A DNA stretch of 64,000 bases from Chloroflexota bacterium. GTDB taxonomy: Bacteria > Chloroflexota > Anaerolineae > UBA1429. The translations under genes were made by a program, and so were the position numbers. The DNA lies in assembly GCA_012719135.1 (NCBI GenBank), contig JAAYAW010000077.1:109208-173207 (forward strand), in the 5' to 3' direction. Shown here one piece after another: positions 1 to 9,418 of this stretch (the first letter of the stretch is position 1; every line of letters begins with the position of its first letter). The notes beneath the pieces were generated by a model. It ran no database searches. It was not told the DNA's origin and saw only the letters and a list, made by a program, of their open reading frames with translations.

Positions 1-1292
1 TGCCTCAACAAGAGTGTGGCCATGTCCTCAGAAACCCAGCTCCGGTGGTGAACGCCGTTCGTCACGGCGGTAATGGGCACCTCGCCAACCGGCGTCCCAG
101 GCCAGAGACTCTGCCACATCTGACGGGCGACCTGGCCATGCAGCTGGCTCACACCATTGGCGCTGGCCGATAGAGAGAGCGCCAGGACAGCCATCGAAAA
201 AGGCGTCTCCGGCGAAGCGTCCGCGGACCTCCCCAGCGACAGGAACTCTTCCCGGCCGATTCCCAACTCCTGCATCATCTGGCCAAAGTATCGATCGATG
301 AGATAGGGGGGGAACAAATCGATGCCCGCGGGAACGGGCGTGTGCGTGGTGAACACGCTCCCGGCACTCGCCAGCGTGCGGGCCGTCTCAAAGTCGATCC
401 CGTGACGCTGCATAGCCAGGCGGATCCGTTCCAGGCCCAGGAAGGCCGAGTGACCTTCGTTCATGTGACAGACGGCGGGATCGATGCCCAGCGCCGAGAG
501 CGCCCGCAGCCCTCCGATGCCAAGCAGCATCTCCTGGCGAATGCGCATGTCCAGATCGCCGGAATACAGCTTGCTGGTGATCGGGCGATCCTCGGGGCTG
601 TTCTCCTCGACGCTGCTATCCAGCATGTAGAGAGGAACTCGGCCCACCTGAATACGCCATATCTGCGCCACCACGTCGCGGCCGGACAGGCTCACACGTA
701 CGGTCACCGGCACACCCTGTTCATCTCTCTCCAGGGTGACGGGCATGTTATGAAAGTCGTTGGCTGGGTAGGTCTCCTGCTGCCAGCCATCGGCGCTCAG
801 GTACTGGCGAAAGTAACCTTCCTGATACAGCAGCCCGACTCCCACCATCGGCATGGCCATGTCGCTGGCGGTCTTTAGGTGATCGCCAGAAAGCACACCC
901 AGGCCCCCGGAGTAGATCGGCAATGCCTCGGAAAGGCCGTACTCCATGGAAAAGTAGGCGACCGCCCCGCTGCAGCCTTGCGGCGACAGATCCGGTTCAT
1001 CCCAGTGCGGCTCCACAGACACGTACGCCAGCAGATCGCGATAGACGCGATCCATGTGCGACAAAAAGCCCTCATCCTCTCTCAGGTCATCGAGACGTGC
1101 CTGAGAGATGCGGCCCAGCATGGCGACGGGGTTATGGCGCAGCTCCTCAAAGAGATCCGCGTCGAGACGCCGGAACAGATCCACGGCATCCCGGTTCCAT
1201 GACCACCAGAGGTTGTTCGCGATTTCCAGCAGGGGCTTGAGACGCGGGGGTAGTGAGGGGACAACGCTTATCGTACGATAGGGTCTCGGCAT
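1..1292 (-). CDS. glgP: alpha-glucan (glycogen/maltodextrin) phosphorylase, N-terminal part
   Basis: The gene runs off the left edge; about 430 N-terminal residues are visible from ATG at 1292. The reading gives MPRPYRTISVVPSLPPRLK, then NLWWSWNRDA, YFSMEYGLSEALPIYSGGLG, SGDHLKTASD, FTTHTPVPAGIDLF and TNGVHHRSWV, all typical of the shorter alpha-glucan phosphorylases (GT35) that use an N-terminal domain found in Thermus/Chloroflexota-type enzymes. The family removes glucose-1-phosphate from alpha-1,4-glucans with PLP as cofactor; the PLP lysine lies beyond the window. A -10 TATAAT stands just upstream (1323-1328). The neighbouring GH2 glycosidase and HAD phosphatase fit carbohydrate use. Family assignment is firm; the natural substrate (glycogen or maltodextrin) is not decided by sequence. 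Confidence 0.93.
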   Translation of the reverse strand, partial: MPRPYRTISVVPSLPPRLKPLLEIANNLWWSWNRDAVDLFRRLDADLFEELRHNPVAMLGRISQARLDDLREDEGFLSHMDRVYRDLLAYVSVEPHWDEPDLSPQGCSGAVAYFSMEYGLSEALPIYSGGLGVLSGDHLKTASDMAMPMVGVGLLYQEGYFRQYLSADGWQQETYPANDFHNMPVTLERDEQGVPVTVRVSLSGRDVVAQIWRIQVGRVPLYMLDSSVEENSPEDRPITSKLYSGDLDMRIRQEMLLGIGGLRALSALGIDPAVCHMNEGHSAFLGLERIRLAMQRHGIDFETARTLASAGSVFTTHTPVPAGIDLFPPYLIDRYFGQMMQELGIGREEFLSLGRSADASPETPFSMAVLALSLSASANGVSQLHGQVARQMWQSLWPGTPVGEVPITAVTNGVHHRSWVSEDMATLLLR

Positions 1293-1322
1293 GCAATCTC
1301 CCAGAGTTCAGGGCTAGGAAGC

Positions 1323-1351
1323 ATTATAGCGGCGGGCGGGAGCCACACCAA
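1323..1351 (-). promoter_or_regulatory. putative promoter of glgP
   Basis: On the minus strand: TTGGTG (1346-1351), 17 bp spacer, exact TATAAT (1323-1328). The start point would be near 1316, leaving a leader of about 24 nt before the ATG at 1292. The -35 is weak; the -10 and geometry are good. Confidence 0.5.
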
Positions 1352-1404
1352 CTTTGCTCCGCCCGCTTCACAGCAGCCTCTGGCACCCGCTCGACCGGGA
1401 TGGC

Positions 1405-2112
1405 CTAGGAAGTCTCCAGGTCACCCTCAAAGCTCTGGAAGAGCGCCTCCACCTCAGCCTCGGTCATCTTGCCGGTGGCCTGCAAGACCTTGGCAACGAC
1501 CAACTCCTCAGGCGCCGCTCCCTCAAAGCTCGTTTCATCATTGATGACCGTCCTGGGCACGCCATAGACGCCATGCTTGTTCGCCAACTGCGGGAACTCG
1601 ACGGATTCGATCATATCCGCCGTGATCCAATCGCTGGCCATCGCCATGGCATGCGCCACACGCACGGCGCCCGGGCAATATGGGCATGTCGGCGTCACAA
1701 ACACCTGCATATGCACGGGCTGCTCCAGATCGGAGAGCCTGGCGACGGTGTCGTCGGAGAGGCCGTGCTCGTGATTCGAGACGGCTACGATGTCCTCGAT
1801 CAGCGTGTTGAACTCATAGCCCGAGGGGATACCATAGAACCGGATCCCATAGTCCTTCGCGCCGCGGACAACGATGGCGGGTATGCGCAGGATGCCGTAT
1901 TCCGTCGCCACGGGTTTGTCGGTGACAAAGTTGTACACCTCAAGCGTAATTGCGTCCGACAGTTCGGCGACCTCGGTAAGCAGGGCCTTCGTCTCGCGGC
2001 AGAACTGGCACTCGATTGTCTGAGTGAAGAGAATCAGCGTGATGGGATCGTGCAGGCTGTGCTCCAGATGGCTCCGTAGGAACTCCCGGTCCTTGTTGCT
2101 GAGCATCGGCAT
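1405..2112 (-). CDS. protein disulfide oxidoreductase (glutaredoxin-like, double thioredoxin fold)
   Basis: 235 residues with two thioredoxin-fold halves. The first half carries CQFC (about residue 35) after a beta strand ending in LFTQTIE; the second carries CPYC (about residue 139) in FVTPTCPYCPGAVRVAH, followed by GVYGVPRTVIND with the cis-Pro typical of the fold. This is the PDO architecture known from thermophilic archaea and bacteria, where it forms, reduces or isomerises disulfides in the cytoplasm, often with a thioredoxin reductase. Start ATG 2112 is set by AAAGGAGT about 9 nt upstream. That ribosome site overlaps the stop of the upstream GH2 gene, so the two are probably co-transcribed. 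No signal peptide is seen. Confidence 0.88.
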   Translation of the reverse strand: MPMLSNKDREFLRSHLEHSLHDPITLILFTQTIECQFCRETKALLTEVAELSDAITLEVYNFVTDKPVATEYGILRIPAIVVRGAKDYGIRFYGIPSGYEFNTLIEDIVAVSNHEHGLSDDTVARLSDLEQPVHMQVFVTPTCPYCPGAVRVAHAMAMASDWITADMIESVEFPQLANKHGVYGVPRTVINDETSFEGAAPEELVVAKVLQATGKMTEAEVEALFQSFEGDLETS

Positions 2113-2117
2113 GGCAC

Positions 2118-3854
2118 TTACTCCTTTTTCTCTACTGCGGCTCGGCGCGTGTTGATCCGGCGAATAGCCTCAGCATCGAACTTTGAGCGTCTGTCATAGG
2201 TGTACAGACCGTTGACCTCCTGTTCGATGTCGTACAGCTGCGTGTAGCAGAACGCGCATATCCGGGGGTTGTCGAGCAGTGCATCGGTAAGGGCACGGTA
2301 CCGTTCCAGAAAAGCCTCCGCCGTCTCCGGCCTGCCGGATAGCCCGCCGTAGCCCCATCCGGATGCATCGGTCTGCCCCGGATTCCACCAGATGCCCCCG
2401 TATTCACTCACAAAGTAGGGCTGTCCGAGGTAAGGTGCGTCGTGCTCGGGCCGGTTCCGGAAGGGCTCGCCGCCGGCAGCAAACCCGGAGAACACCGACG
2501 CGAAGGTTTCTGGATTCTGATCATAGTTGTGCACATCATAGATGTCGGTTTCCACATGCTGCCAGCCACTGGAATCGATGACCGGCCTCGTTCGATCGGC
2601 AGCCTTGGTTGTGCGGTACACCCCGCTCAGGACCTTCGGATCCTGATCGATCTGAGTCTCGTTAAAGGGGCACCAGCCGACAATCGAAGGATGGCTGTAG
2701 TCTCGCTGAACGGCCTCAAGCCACTGTGGCAGGAACACCTCGAATGCTCTCGGATCGCTGACGTCCAGGCCCCAGTTCGGGAACTCCCCCCAGACGAGGT
2801 AACCCAGGCGGTCTGCCCAGTATAGATAGCGCGGCTCAAAGAGCTTTTGGTGCAGGCGTGCGCCGTCAAAACCCAGGCCCTGCGAGATGAGGATGTCGTC
2901 GCGGAGCGCTTTGTCATCCGGCGCCGTGTAGATGCCAGCCGGGTAGTAACCCTGGTCGAGCACCAGACGCTGGAACCGTGGTTGACCATTGAGGAGAATC
3001 GCCCGATCGGATAGTGCGATCGAGCGCATGCCAAAGTAGCTGCGCACGATGTCGAGTGAGCCGGCGCTCTCCATCCTGATTACAAGATCGTACAGAGTCG
3101 GCCTCTGAGGAGACCAGGTCTGAACATCGGGCAGATCCAAGACCAGCGAACAATGGAGCCCGTTGAAGCAGACTGCCTTGCAGGCCAGCCGCTCTCCCGA
3201 AAGGTAGGCTGTGGCCGTCAGCGTGGCCTGCGCGGGAACGCCCGCCGCAGTTGCCTCGATGAGCAGTTGGCTGCTCTCCAGCAACGGCGTGAGACGGAGA
3301 CTCTGCACATGGGTGGCGGGCACCGGCTCCAGCCAGACAGTCTGCCAGATACCGGTAGTCCTCGTGTAGTGGCACTGCCGTGATCTGTAGTCGGGACACT
3401 GCTTTCCGGACAGCACCCACGGCGAACGGGTATCATCTTGCGCATGGATGACAAGGCTGTTGGGGCCGTCGGTCAGGAATTCGGTTATGTCAAAATGAAA
3501 CGGCGTATACCCCCCAAAGTGGGCCCCCACTGGCCGTCCGTTGACCCACACCATCGCATCGTGATCGCAGGCCCCCACATGAAGCAGGACCCGGCCTTGG
3601 CCCCAGTCATCAGGGATTTTTACCGTGCGGCGATACCAGACGCCCGGGTGGAAGTCGATATCTCCAAGTCCAGATAGCGTACTCTCCGGGCAATAGGGTA
3701 CGAGTATCTCCCGCGCATACCGCTCGCGCTCCACCAGCCCGCGGTCAAGTCCACTCAGTGAGGGGTCGTACTCAAACGCCCACACGCCGTTCAGGCTCAT
3801 CCAGCGATCGCGGACAAGCTGTGGCCTCGGATACTCCGGCCGTGGTGCATCCAT
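2118..3854 (-). CDS. glycoside hydrolase family 2 protein (beta-glucuronidase/beta-galactosidase type)
   Basis: 578 residues from ATG 3854, chosen because AGGAGGGG lies 4-5 nt upstream; the open frame continues to 4079 but those residues are not family-like. Order: jelly-roll sugar-binding domain (SLNGVWAFEYDPS, WYRRTVKIPDDW, VWVNGRPVGAHFGGYTPF), immunoglobulin-like domain, then a TIM barrel. The acid/base Glu is in WCPFNETQID and the nucleophile Glu in YFVSEYGGIWW. It is shorter than LacZ and lacks the C-terminal beta-galactosidase small-chain domain, like many GH2 enzymes acting on plant or host glycans. No signal peptide at the chosen start, so it is likely cytoplasmic. Exact substrate cannot be told. 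Confidence 0.9.
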   Translation of the reverse strand: MDAPRPEYPRPQLVRDRWMSLNGVWAFEYDPSLSGLDRGLVERERYAREILVPYCPESTLSGLGDIDFHPGVWYRRTVKIPDDWGQGRVLLHVGACDHDAMVWVNGRPVGAHFGGYTPFHFDITEFLTDGPNSLVIHAQDDTRSPWVLSGKQCPDYRSRQCHYTRTTGIWQTVWLEPVPATHVQSLRLTPLLESSQLLIEATAAGVPAQATLTATAYLSGERLACKAVCFNGLHCSLVLDLPDVQTWSPQRPTLYDLVIRMESAGSLDIVRSYFGMRSIALSDRAILLNGQPRFQRLVLDQGYYPAGIYTAPDDKALRDDILISQGLGFDGARLHQKLFEPRYLYWADRLGYLVWGEFPNWGLDVSDPRAFEVFLPQWLEAVQRDYSHPSIVGWCPFNETQIDQDPKVLSGVYRTTKAADRTRPVIDSSGWQHVETDIYDVHNYDQNPETFASVFSGFAAGGEPFRNRPEHDAPYLGQPYFVSEYGGIWWNPGQTDASGWGYGGLSGRPETAEAFLERYRALTDALLDNPRICAFCYTQLYDIEQEVNGLYTYDRRSKFDAEAIRRINTRRAAVEKKE

Positions 3855-3936
3855 GTCCCCTCCTTTTGCATCGGACCCGTGCACGATTCTAGACTTGGCG
3901 CTTGGCAGCGTCAACCGGTGCCCGCGCCTTCTCCTG

Positions 3937-3965
3937 TTGACAGCCGGCCTTGCCGACCCTATAAT
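3937..3965 (+). promoter_or_regulatory. exact-consensus sigma70-type promoter
   Basis: TTGACA (3937-3942), exactly 17 bp, TATAAT (3960-3965). It points at the HAD phosphatase, ABC-F and PBP genes and would start transcription near 3972, giving a leader of about 155 nt before the ATG at 4129. It lies in the divergent gap with the GH2 gene. Confidence 0.85.
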
Positions 3966-4128
3966 GGCCGCGCTCGGGGGATCACATGGCGGGCTGCCGG
4001 TGCGGTCGTCTAGGCGCGTCCGCAGGCCCGAGTGGACAGCGGTCAAGAGGCCGCCAGGTATCTCCAATAGGCCAGTCATCGCTTCGGTTCCACCCCCGGT
4101 ACGATCCTACGAAAGAGCCCCATTGCGT

Positions 4129-4770
4129 ATGCCCATCAAGGCACTTGTGTTTGACTGTGGTGGAGTAGTCCTGCGTGATCGCGACGATTCCCGCTATGCC
4201 CGTTGGGAGCAGCGCCTCGGGCTCGCCCGCGGCACGCTGAGGAGCAGACTATACGAGGGATCCCTGTGGTCCATGGCGGAGACCGGCAGCATGACGGAGA
4301 GTGCCTTCTGGCAGGCTGCCGGTAAGGATCTGGGGCTTTCGCCCGAAGAGTCCAATGAGCTTGCCGGAGATGCCTGGGAGAGCTGGCATGTGGACCCTGC
4401 CGTGCTGGCCCTAGTCCAGCGAGCTCGCACCCGGTTTCAGGTGGCGATGCTCAGCAACGCGACAGAGGTGCTGGAAGAAAAGCTGCAGCATACGTTCGGC
4501 ATCATCGAGCTCTTCGATCCCATTATCAACTCCGCCCACGTTGGCATTGCCAAGCCAGATCCAGCCATCTACCGCGAGACGCTCCGGCGCCTGGGCGTGG
4601 ATGCCGGTGAGGTACTCTTTGTGGACGACCGTGCAGAGAATGTGGCCGCAGCGGCCAATCTGGGTATTCACGTGATCTGGTTCGTCAGCCCGATAGAACT
4701 GGAGAGGCAGCTGGCGCCCTACCTGGCGCCAGAAACCATTCCCCTCGCCATGCCAGAGTCCGAGCGCTAA
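4129..4770 (+). CDS. HAD-superfamily hydrolase (subfamily IA, variant 3 type)
   Basis: 213 residues from ATG 4129; an open frame extends to 3853 but runs through the promoter, so the long version is not credible. GAAAGAG about 10 nt upstream is a weak ribosome site. HAD motifs in order: FDCGGVV (motif I, nucleophile Asp), MLSNAT (motif II), GIAKPDPAIY (Lys, motif III) and LFVDDRAENV (motif IV). A helical cap follows motif I. Relatives include sugar-phosphate phosphatases such as YihX. The substrate is unknown; proximity to glycogen phosphorylase makes a hexose phosphate possible, which is inference only. Confidence 0.88.
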   Translation: MPIKALVFDCGGVVLRDRDDSRYARWEQRLGLARGTLRSRLYEGSLWSMAETGSMTESAFWQAAGKDLGLSPEESNELAGDAWESWHVDPAVLALVQRARTRFQVAMLSNATEVLEEKLQHTFGIIELFDPIINSAHVGIAKPDPAIYRETLRRLGVDAGEVLFVDDRAENVAAAANLGIHVIWFVSPIELERQLAPYLAPETIPLAMPESER

Positions 4771-4872
4771 CGAAGGAGCTTCCGGTGGTGTGCAGCATCT
4801 AGTCCGACAGGTCAGGATCGTGATTGCGAGCAACCCCGCTCGCCACATTGACATGCACACGACTGGAGTTTC

Positions 4873-6567
4873 ATGCTACACGTGTCTGATTTGGCCAAAC
4901 GCTACGGCGACACGCTGCTCTTTGATCGGGTGAGTTTTACCATCAACGCCGGCGATCGCGTCGCGCTGATCGGCCCGAACGGATCTGGCAAGACCACCCT
5001 GCTGCGCATCCTCATCGGCCAGGAATCCCCGGATCAGGGTAGCGCTCGCTTTGATGTGCCCCTGTCTGCCGTCGGCTACCTTCCCCAGGGTCTCTCCTTC
5101 GACCAGAATCTCTGCGTTAGCCAAGTGCTAATGGATGACTCGCAGGATGAGGCCAGGTGGGCAGCCGAGCTTGAGCGTCTCGGTATCGCCCTCTCGCAAG
5201 CCAGCGAATCCGAACGTACCGCCCTGGAACACGCCTACGCTGTTGCGCTGGAGCACCTCTCCTCCCCGGCTGTCCTGCCGCCCTACCAGGTCGAATCCAT
5301 CCTGGCCGGTCTGGGGTTATCACAAGTGAGCCCAGAGACCCCGGTTGGGCTACTGAGCGGAGGGCAGAAAACGCGTCTCGGGCTGGCCCGGCTCCTGCTC
5401 CAACAGCCAGAGATGCTGCTGCTCGATGAACCCACGAATCACCTGGATATCACTGCACTGGAGTGGCTGGAGCTTTACCTGGCTCAATACCGTGGAGCGA
5501 TGCTCATCGTCTCGCATGACCGCGCCTTTCTGGAGAACACGGCCAGTACCGTATACGAGCTTGGCAACGATGAGCATACCCTCGTCGCCTATCCGGGCAC
5601 TTACTCGGAGTACGCCCAGGCCAAGCAGCGCGAACACGAACGAACCTGGCAGCAGTACAGCGACCAGCAAGAGCGCATCAGCAAGCTGGAGGGTGCGATC
5701 AGCCACTGGAAAGGACAGGCCAGCCGGATCGAAGGAGAGACGATCGCCTTCTACTACAGAAAGCGCGCCAAGAAGGTGGCCCATCAGGCCGTGATTCGAC
5801 AGCGCAGGCTGGAGCGGATGCTCCAGTCCGAGGACCTCGTGGACAAGCCCGTTCAAGGGTGGAACGTCAAGCTGGAGTTCGGGGATGCCCCGCCAAGCGG
5901 GCAGGACGTACTGGTGGTTGAGGACCTTGCCAAGGGCTTTGGGCCAGATCCGCTGTTCCATGACGTGAACATGATCCTCCGCAGAGGGGAGCGGATCGCG
6001 CTCGTCGGGCCCAATGGCTCCGGGAAGACGACGTTTCTGCGGCTGATCGTCGGAGAGCAGCAGCCCGATAGCGGCAGCATTCGGATCGGGTCTGGCGTAC
6101 GAGTAGGTTACTTTGCCCAGGAGCAGGAGACGCTAGATCCAGATGCGAACGCGCTCGAACACGTTCAGAAGGCCACCGGCATCTCGGAAACCGAGGCACG
6201 CAATCTGCTTCACCTCTATCTGTTTGCCGGGGATGACGTGTTCACGCCGGCTCGGAACCTGAGCTACGGGGAGCGCGCGAGGCTCGCCCTCGCGATACTC
6301 ATCCTCCAGGGCAGCAATCTGCTCCTGTTGGACGAGCCTGTAAACCACCTCGATATCCCTTCGCGCGAGCGCTTTGAGCAGGCCCTGGCCAGCTATGATG
6401 GCACGATACTCGCGGTGGTTCATGACCGCTATTTCGTGCGGCGGTTCGCGACCGGCGTTTGGGGCCTGGGCTCAGGTACGATGCGCCGGTACCCGGACTT
6501 GCATCAGGCGCTGGCCGGTGTTGATCTGGACACGGACCAGCCACTTTCGGTTCGGCCGGTGCGGTAA
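4873..6567 (+). CDS. ABC-F family ATP-binding protein (two tandem ATPase domains)
   Basis: 564 residues, no membrane segments. Two ABC domains each carry Walker A GPNGSGKTT (about residues 34 and 372), signatures LSGGQKTRL and LSYGERARL, and Walker B LLLLDEPTNHLD and LLLLDEPVNHLD. The inter-domain linker is long, basic and predicted helical (YYRKRAKKVAHQ), as in ABC-F proteins that act on the ribosome in translation or antibiotic protection. The start ATG 4873 has CTGGAG 5 nt upstream. It follows the HAD gene by about 100 bp and is followed 21 bp later by the PBP gene, so it is probably in one transcript. Which ABC-F subgroup it belongs to cannot be settled here. Confidence 0.93.
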   Translation: MLHVSDLAKRYGDTLLFDRVSFTINAGDRVALIGPNGSGKTTLLRILIGQESPDQGSARFDVPLSAVGYLPQGLSFDQNLCVSQVLMDDSQDEARWAAELERLGIALSQASESERTALEHAYAVALEHLSSPAVLPPYQVESILAGLGLSQVSPETPVGLLSGGQKTRLGLARLLLQQPEMLLLDEPTNHLDITALEWLELYLAQYRGAMLIVSHDRAFLENTASTVYELGNDEHTLVAYPGTYSEYAQAKQREHERTWQQYSDQQERISKLEGAISHWKGQASRIEGETIAFYYRKRAKKVAHQAVIRQRRLERMLQSEDLVDKPVQGWNVKLEFGDAPPSGQDVLVVEDLAKGFGPDPLFHDVNMILRRGERIALVGPNGSGKTTFLRLIVGEQQPDSGSIRIGSGVRVGYFAQEQETLDPDANALEHVQKATGISETEARNLLHLYLFAGDDVFTPARNLSYGERARLALAILILQGSNLLLLDEPVNHLDIPSRERFEQALASYDGTILAVVHDRYFVRRFATGVWGLGSGTMRRYPDLHQALAGVDLDTDQPLSVRPVR

Positions 6568-6588
6568 GCCTCCCTCAGGAGTTGACAA

Positions 6589-9342
6589 ATGCCCCGAAAG
6601 AGAAATGACGACATCCCCTCCCCTTGGGAGGACGACCAGCCACTGCAACTCCAGGCTCCGACAGCGGACACCAGCGAGATCATCAGAAGGGGTATAGCAC
6701 TCGGCCTCGTCGGCACCCTTGTGCTGGTCGTGTTGTTCGCATCCGCCTGCCTGGGTGTCTATGCCTACTACGCCCGATCGCTGCCGTCACCTCAGGAGCT
6801 CTATGAGCGCACGGCCACATTCAGAAGCACGCGCATCTATGACAGACATGGCGGCCTGCTCTATGAGATCCTGGATCCGTTGGGAGGGCGCCGGGTCGTG
6901 GTATCGTACGATCGCATGCCCGCCGTGCTCATCAACGCGACAGTCGCCACCGAGGACGAAACGTTTTTCCGCAACCCGGGCGTGAACCCCCTTTCGATCG
7001 CTAGAGCCTTTGTGGAGAACTTTCGCGCGGGAGAGATCGTGCAAGGCGGGAGCACCATCACACAGCAGGTGGCCAAAAGGCTGTTCCTGAGCACGGAGCA
7101 AACCTACTCACGCAAGATCAAGGAGGCCATCCTGGCCACGGAGCTCGCTCGCCGGTTCTCAAAGGAAGAGATCCTGGAGGTGTACCTCAACGACTCGTAC
7201 TTTGGGAACCTGGCGTACGGCATCGGGGCCGCATCTGAGACCTACTTTGGCAAAGAGGTCGAGGACCTGGATCTGCCGGAGGCGGCCCTGCTGGTGGGTC
7301 TCTTGCAGGGGCCTGCGGTGTACGATCCCTACCTGTATCCAGAGTCCGCCATCCAGCGTCGCGAGATCGTGCTCCGCCTGATGCTGGCGGAAGGGTACGT
7401 CTCCCGAGAGCAGATGCGCGAGGCTTCGACCGCGCCTCTAGCTGTACTGCCCAAGCCTGTGGATAATGACAGGGAGGCTCCTCACTGGGTGGATTACGTC
7501 CGCGCTGAGCTGGAAACCCAGTATGGCGCCGAGGCTCTGTACCGGGGCGGCTTCAATGTGTACACGACTCTGGACCTGGACTTGCAGCACCTGGCCGAGA
7601 ACGTCGCGCGGGAGCACCTTGAGGAGCTTCGCGAGCGAAATGCGTCCAATGCCGCTCTCGTGGCCATGGATCCGACAACGGGCGATATCCTCGCCATGCT
7701 GGGAAGTGTGGACTTTGACAGCCAAGAGATCGATGGCCAGGTTAATGTGTCCATCCAGCAGCGTCAGCCTGGCTCGGCCATCAAACCGCTGACCTACCTG
7801 GCCGCCTTTGAGATGGGCTGGACGCCTTCGACCATGGTCATGGACGTATCTCGACAGTTTCCAGATGGATCGAACCCGCCCTATGTACCCGTAAACTTTG
7901 ACGGGGAGGAGTATGGTCCGATCTCTGTGCGGACGGCTCTGGCATGCTCGCGCAATATCCCGGCCGTTGGCACGCTGCAGCAAGTCGGATTGCCCGCCCT
8001 GCTGGAGATGGCTCAGAGACTAGGGATCTCGACGCTTATGCGGCAGGATTACGGCCTCTCGCTCACCCTCGGCGGAGGTGAGGTGACGCTGCTGGAGATG
8101 ACGGCCGCGTACGCCGCCTTTGCAAACCAGGGATACCGCGTGCAGCCTCGGTCTATTCTGTACATCACGGACCAGGAGGGCGAGATCCTGGTGCCCCCTG
8201 CTGAGCCCGCGCTCACGCGGGCAATCGATCCTCGCCACGCCTACTGGATGAGCGACATCCTCTCGGACAACGCAGCCCGTGTACCCGCCTTTGGCGCCGG
8301 CAGCGCCCTCGAGCTATCCTTCCCCGCCGCCGTCAAGACCGGGACCACCAATGACTACCGCGACGGCTGGACGATCGGCTATGCGCCAGACATGGTGGCC
8401 GGTGTTTGGGTCGGCAACAACGACAACACCGAGATGGATCGCCTGACGGGTTCACGCGCAGCGGCACCGATCTGGCACGACTTTATGCAGCGCGCCCTGG
8501 AGAACTCCCAACGTCCGGCGTTCTCGCGCCCTCTCGGCCTTGTTGAGGTAGCAGTCTGTCCCGTCTCGGGACAGGCGCACTCGGAACATTGTCCCGAAAG
8601 CGTCCTGGCGACCTTCCTCGAGGAGGCGACTCCTGATCTCTGCCCGGTGCATCGCACCGCCGTGATCTGCCTTGAGAGCGGGCAACTGGCCACGGACAAC
8701 TGCCCTCGCGACGGCGTCGCGGTGCGCGTCTTTGAGGACTATGGTGTCGAGTGGGATGCGTGGGCACAGGCGAGAGGCATCACCACGCCACCCAGGGAGT
8801 CTTGTAGTCTGCATACTCAGCCGATGCGCATCGCGCTTCAGGCGCCACCTCAATCAGAGCCGACGGTGATTACCCTGACGGGTGATGCGGAGATCAGCGG
8901 ATTCTCGCATTACTATGTGGAGTACGGTCCGGGCTCAGACCCTTTGGAGTGGTGGCGAATCACGGATGATGTGTACTCACCGGTGCGTAGCGGCGTCATC
9001 GCACGGTGGGATGCCTCACTCACTCTCGAGGGGGACTACACTCTGCGCCTGGTGGTCGCTACCGCAGAGGGGCGCGCGTACGAGTCCAGAGTACAGATTC
9101 ACATACTGCCCGGGGCGCCCACGCGAACAGCCACGCCCACGGCGACATCTACGGCCACGGCCACGGTGACCACGACGCCCACGTCCACCTCCACGCCAAC
9201 AATGACGCCTACCCCAGAGCCCACCGAGACGCCCACCGCTTCGCCAACAGAGACGCCGGAGACGACTGAGGCGGCACCAACCTCTACACCATCGCCATCC
9301 GCCACGGTTGAGGTGGAGCCATCGCCGACCGACGAGCCCTAA
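6589..9342 (+). CDS. class A penicillin-binding protein (transglycosylase/transpeptidase)
   Basis: 917 residues; start ATG 6589 with AGGAG 7 nt upstream. One N-terminal membrane anchor (about residues 44-66). GT51 glycosyltransferase domain: ATEDETFFRNPGVN with catalytic Glu, then QGGSTITQQVAKRLF. Transpeptidase domain: SAIK (SxxK serine) in RQPGSAIKPLTY, CSRN (SxN) and KTGTTNDYRDGW. A cysteine-containing beta-rich region follows. The last ~70 residues are almost only Thr, Pro, Ser, Ala and Glu, a low-complexity tail common in surface proteins of Chloroflexota. It polymerises and crosslinks peptidoglycan outside the membrane. The gene ends at a strong bidirectional terminator. Confidence 0.95.
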   Translation: MPRKRNDDIPSPWEDDQPLQLQAPTADTSEIIRRGIALGLVGTLVLVVLFASACLGVYAYYARSLPSPQELYERTATFRSTRIYDRHGGLLYEILDPLGGRRVVVSYDRMPAVLINATVATEDETFFRNPGVNPLSIARAFVENFRAGEIVQGGSTITQQVAKRLFLSTEQTYSRKIKEAILATELARRFSKEEILEVYLNDSYFGNLAYGIGAASETYFGKEVEDLDLPEAALLVGLLQGPAVYDPYLYPESAIQRREIVLRLMLAEGYVSREQMREASTAPLAVLPKPVDNDREAPHWVDYVRAELETQYGAEALYRGGFNVYTTLDLDLQHLAENVAREHLEELRERNASNAALVAMDPTTGDILAMLGSVDFDSQEIDGQVNVSIQQRQPGSAIKPLTYLAAFEMGWTPSTMVMDVSRQFPDGSNPPYVPVNFDGEEYGPISVRTALACSRNIPAVGTLQQVGLPALLEMAQRLGISTLMRQDYGLSLTLGGGEVTLLEMTAAYAAFANQGYRVQPRSILYITDQEGEILVPPAEPALTRAIDPRHAYWMSDILSDNAARVPAFGAGSALELSFPAAVKTGTTNDYRDGWTIGYAPDMVAGVWVGNNDNTEMDRLTGSRAAAPIWHDFMQRALENSQRPAFSRPLGLVEVAVCPVSGQAHSEHCPESVLATFLEEATPDLCPVHRTAVICLESGQLATDNCPRDGVAVRVFEDYGVEWDAWAQARGITTPPRESCSLHTQPMRIALQAPPQSEPTVITLTGDAEISGFSHYYVEYGPGSDPLEWWRITDDVYSPVRSGVIARWDASLTLEGDYTLRLVVATAEGRAYESRVQIHILPGAPTRTATPTATSTATATVTTTPTSTSTPTMTPTPEPTETPTASPTETPETTEAAPTSTPSPSATVEVEPSPTDEP

Positions 9343-9363
9343 CTCCGTAGCACCGCTGGACAA

Positions 9364-9401
9364 ACCAGAGCGCCCCTGAGATCACTCAGGGGCGCTCTGG
9401 T
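9364..9401. terminator. bidirectional intrinsic terminator
   Basis: Perfect 17-bp inverted repeat (9364-9380 / 9385-9401) with an ATCA loop, between the convergent PBP and M23 peptidase genes. The U-tract is poor on both sides, so termination may also involve Rho. Confidence 0.75.
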
Positions 9402-9418
9402 GCGCTGGTCTTGGCGCG

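Noticed and set aside
1354..2079. 241-codon open frame on the plus strand
   Set aside because: Antisense to the protein disulfide oxidoreductase, which has intact CxxC motifs and a ribosome site.
9016..9363. Gly/Arg/Trp-rich frame opposite the PBP tail
   Set aside because: Complement of a Thr/Pro low-complexity region; not a protein gene.
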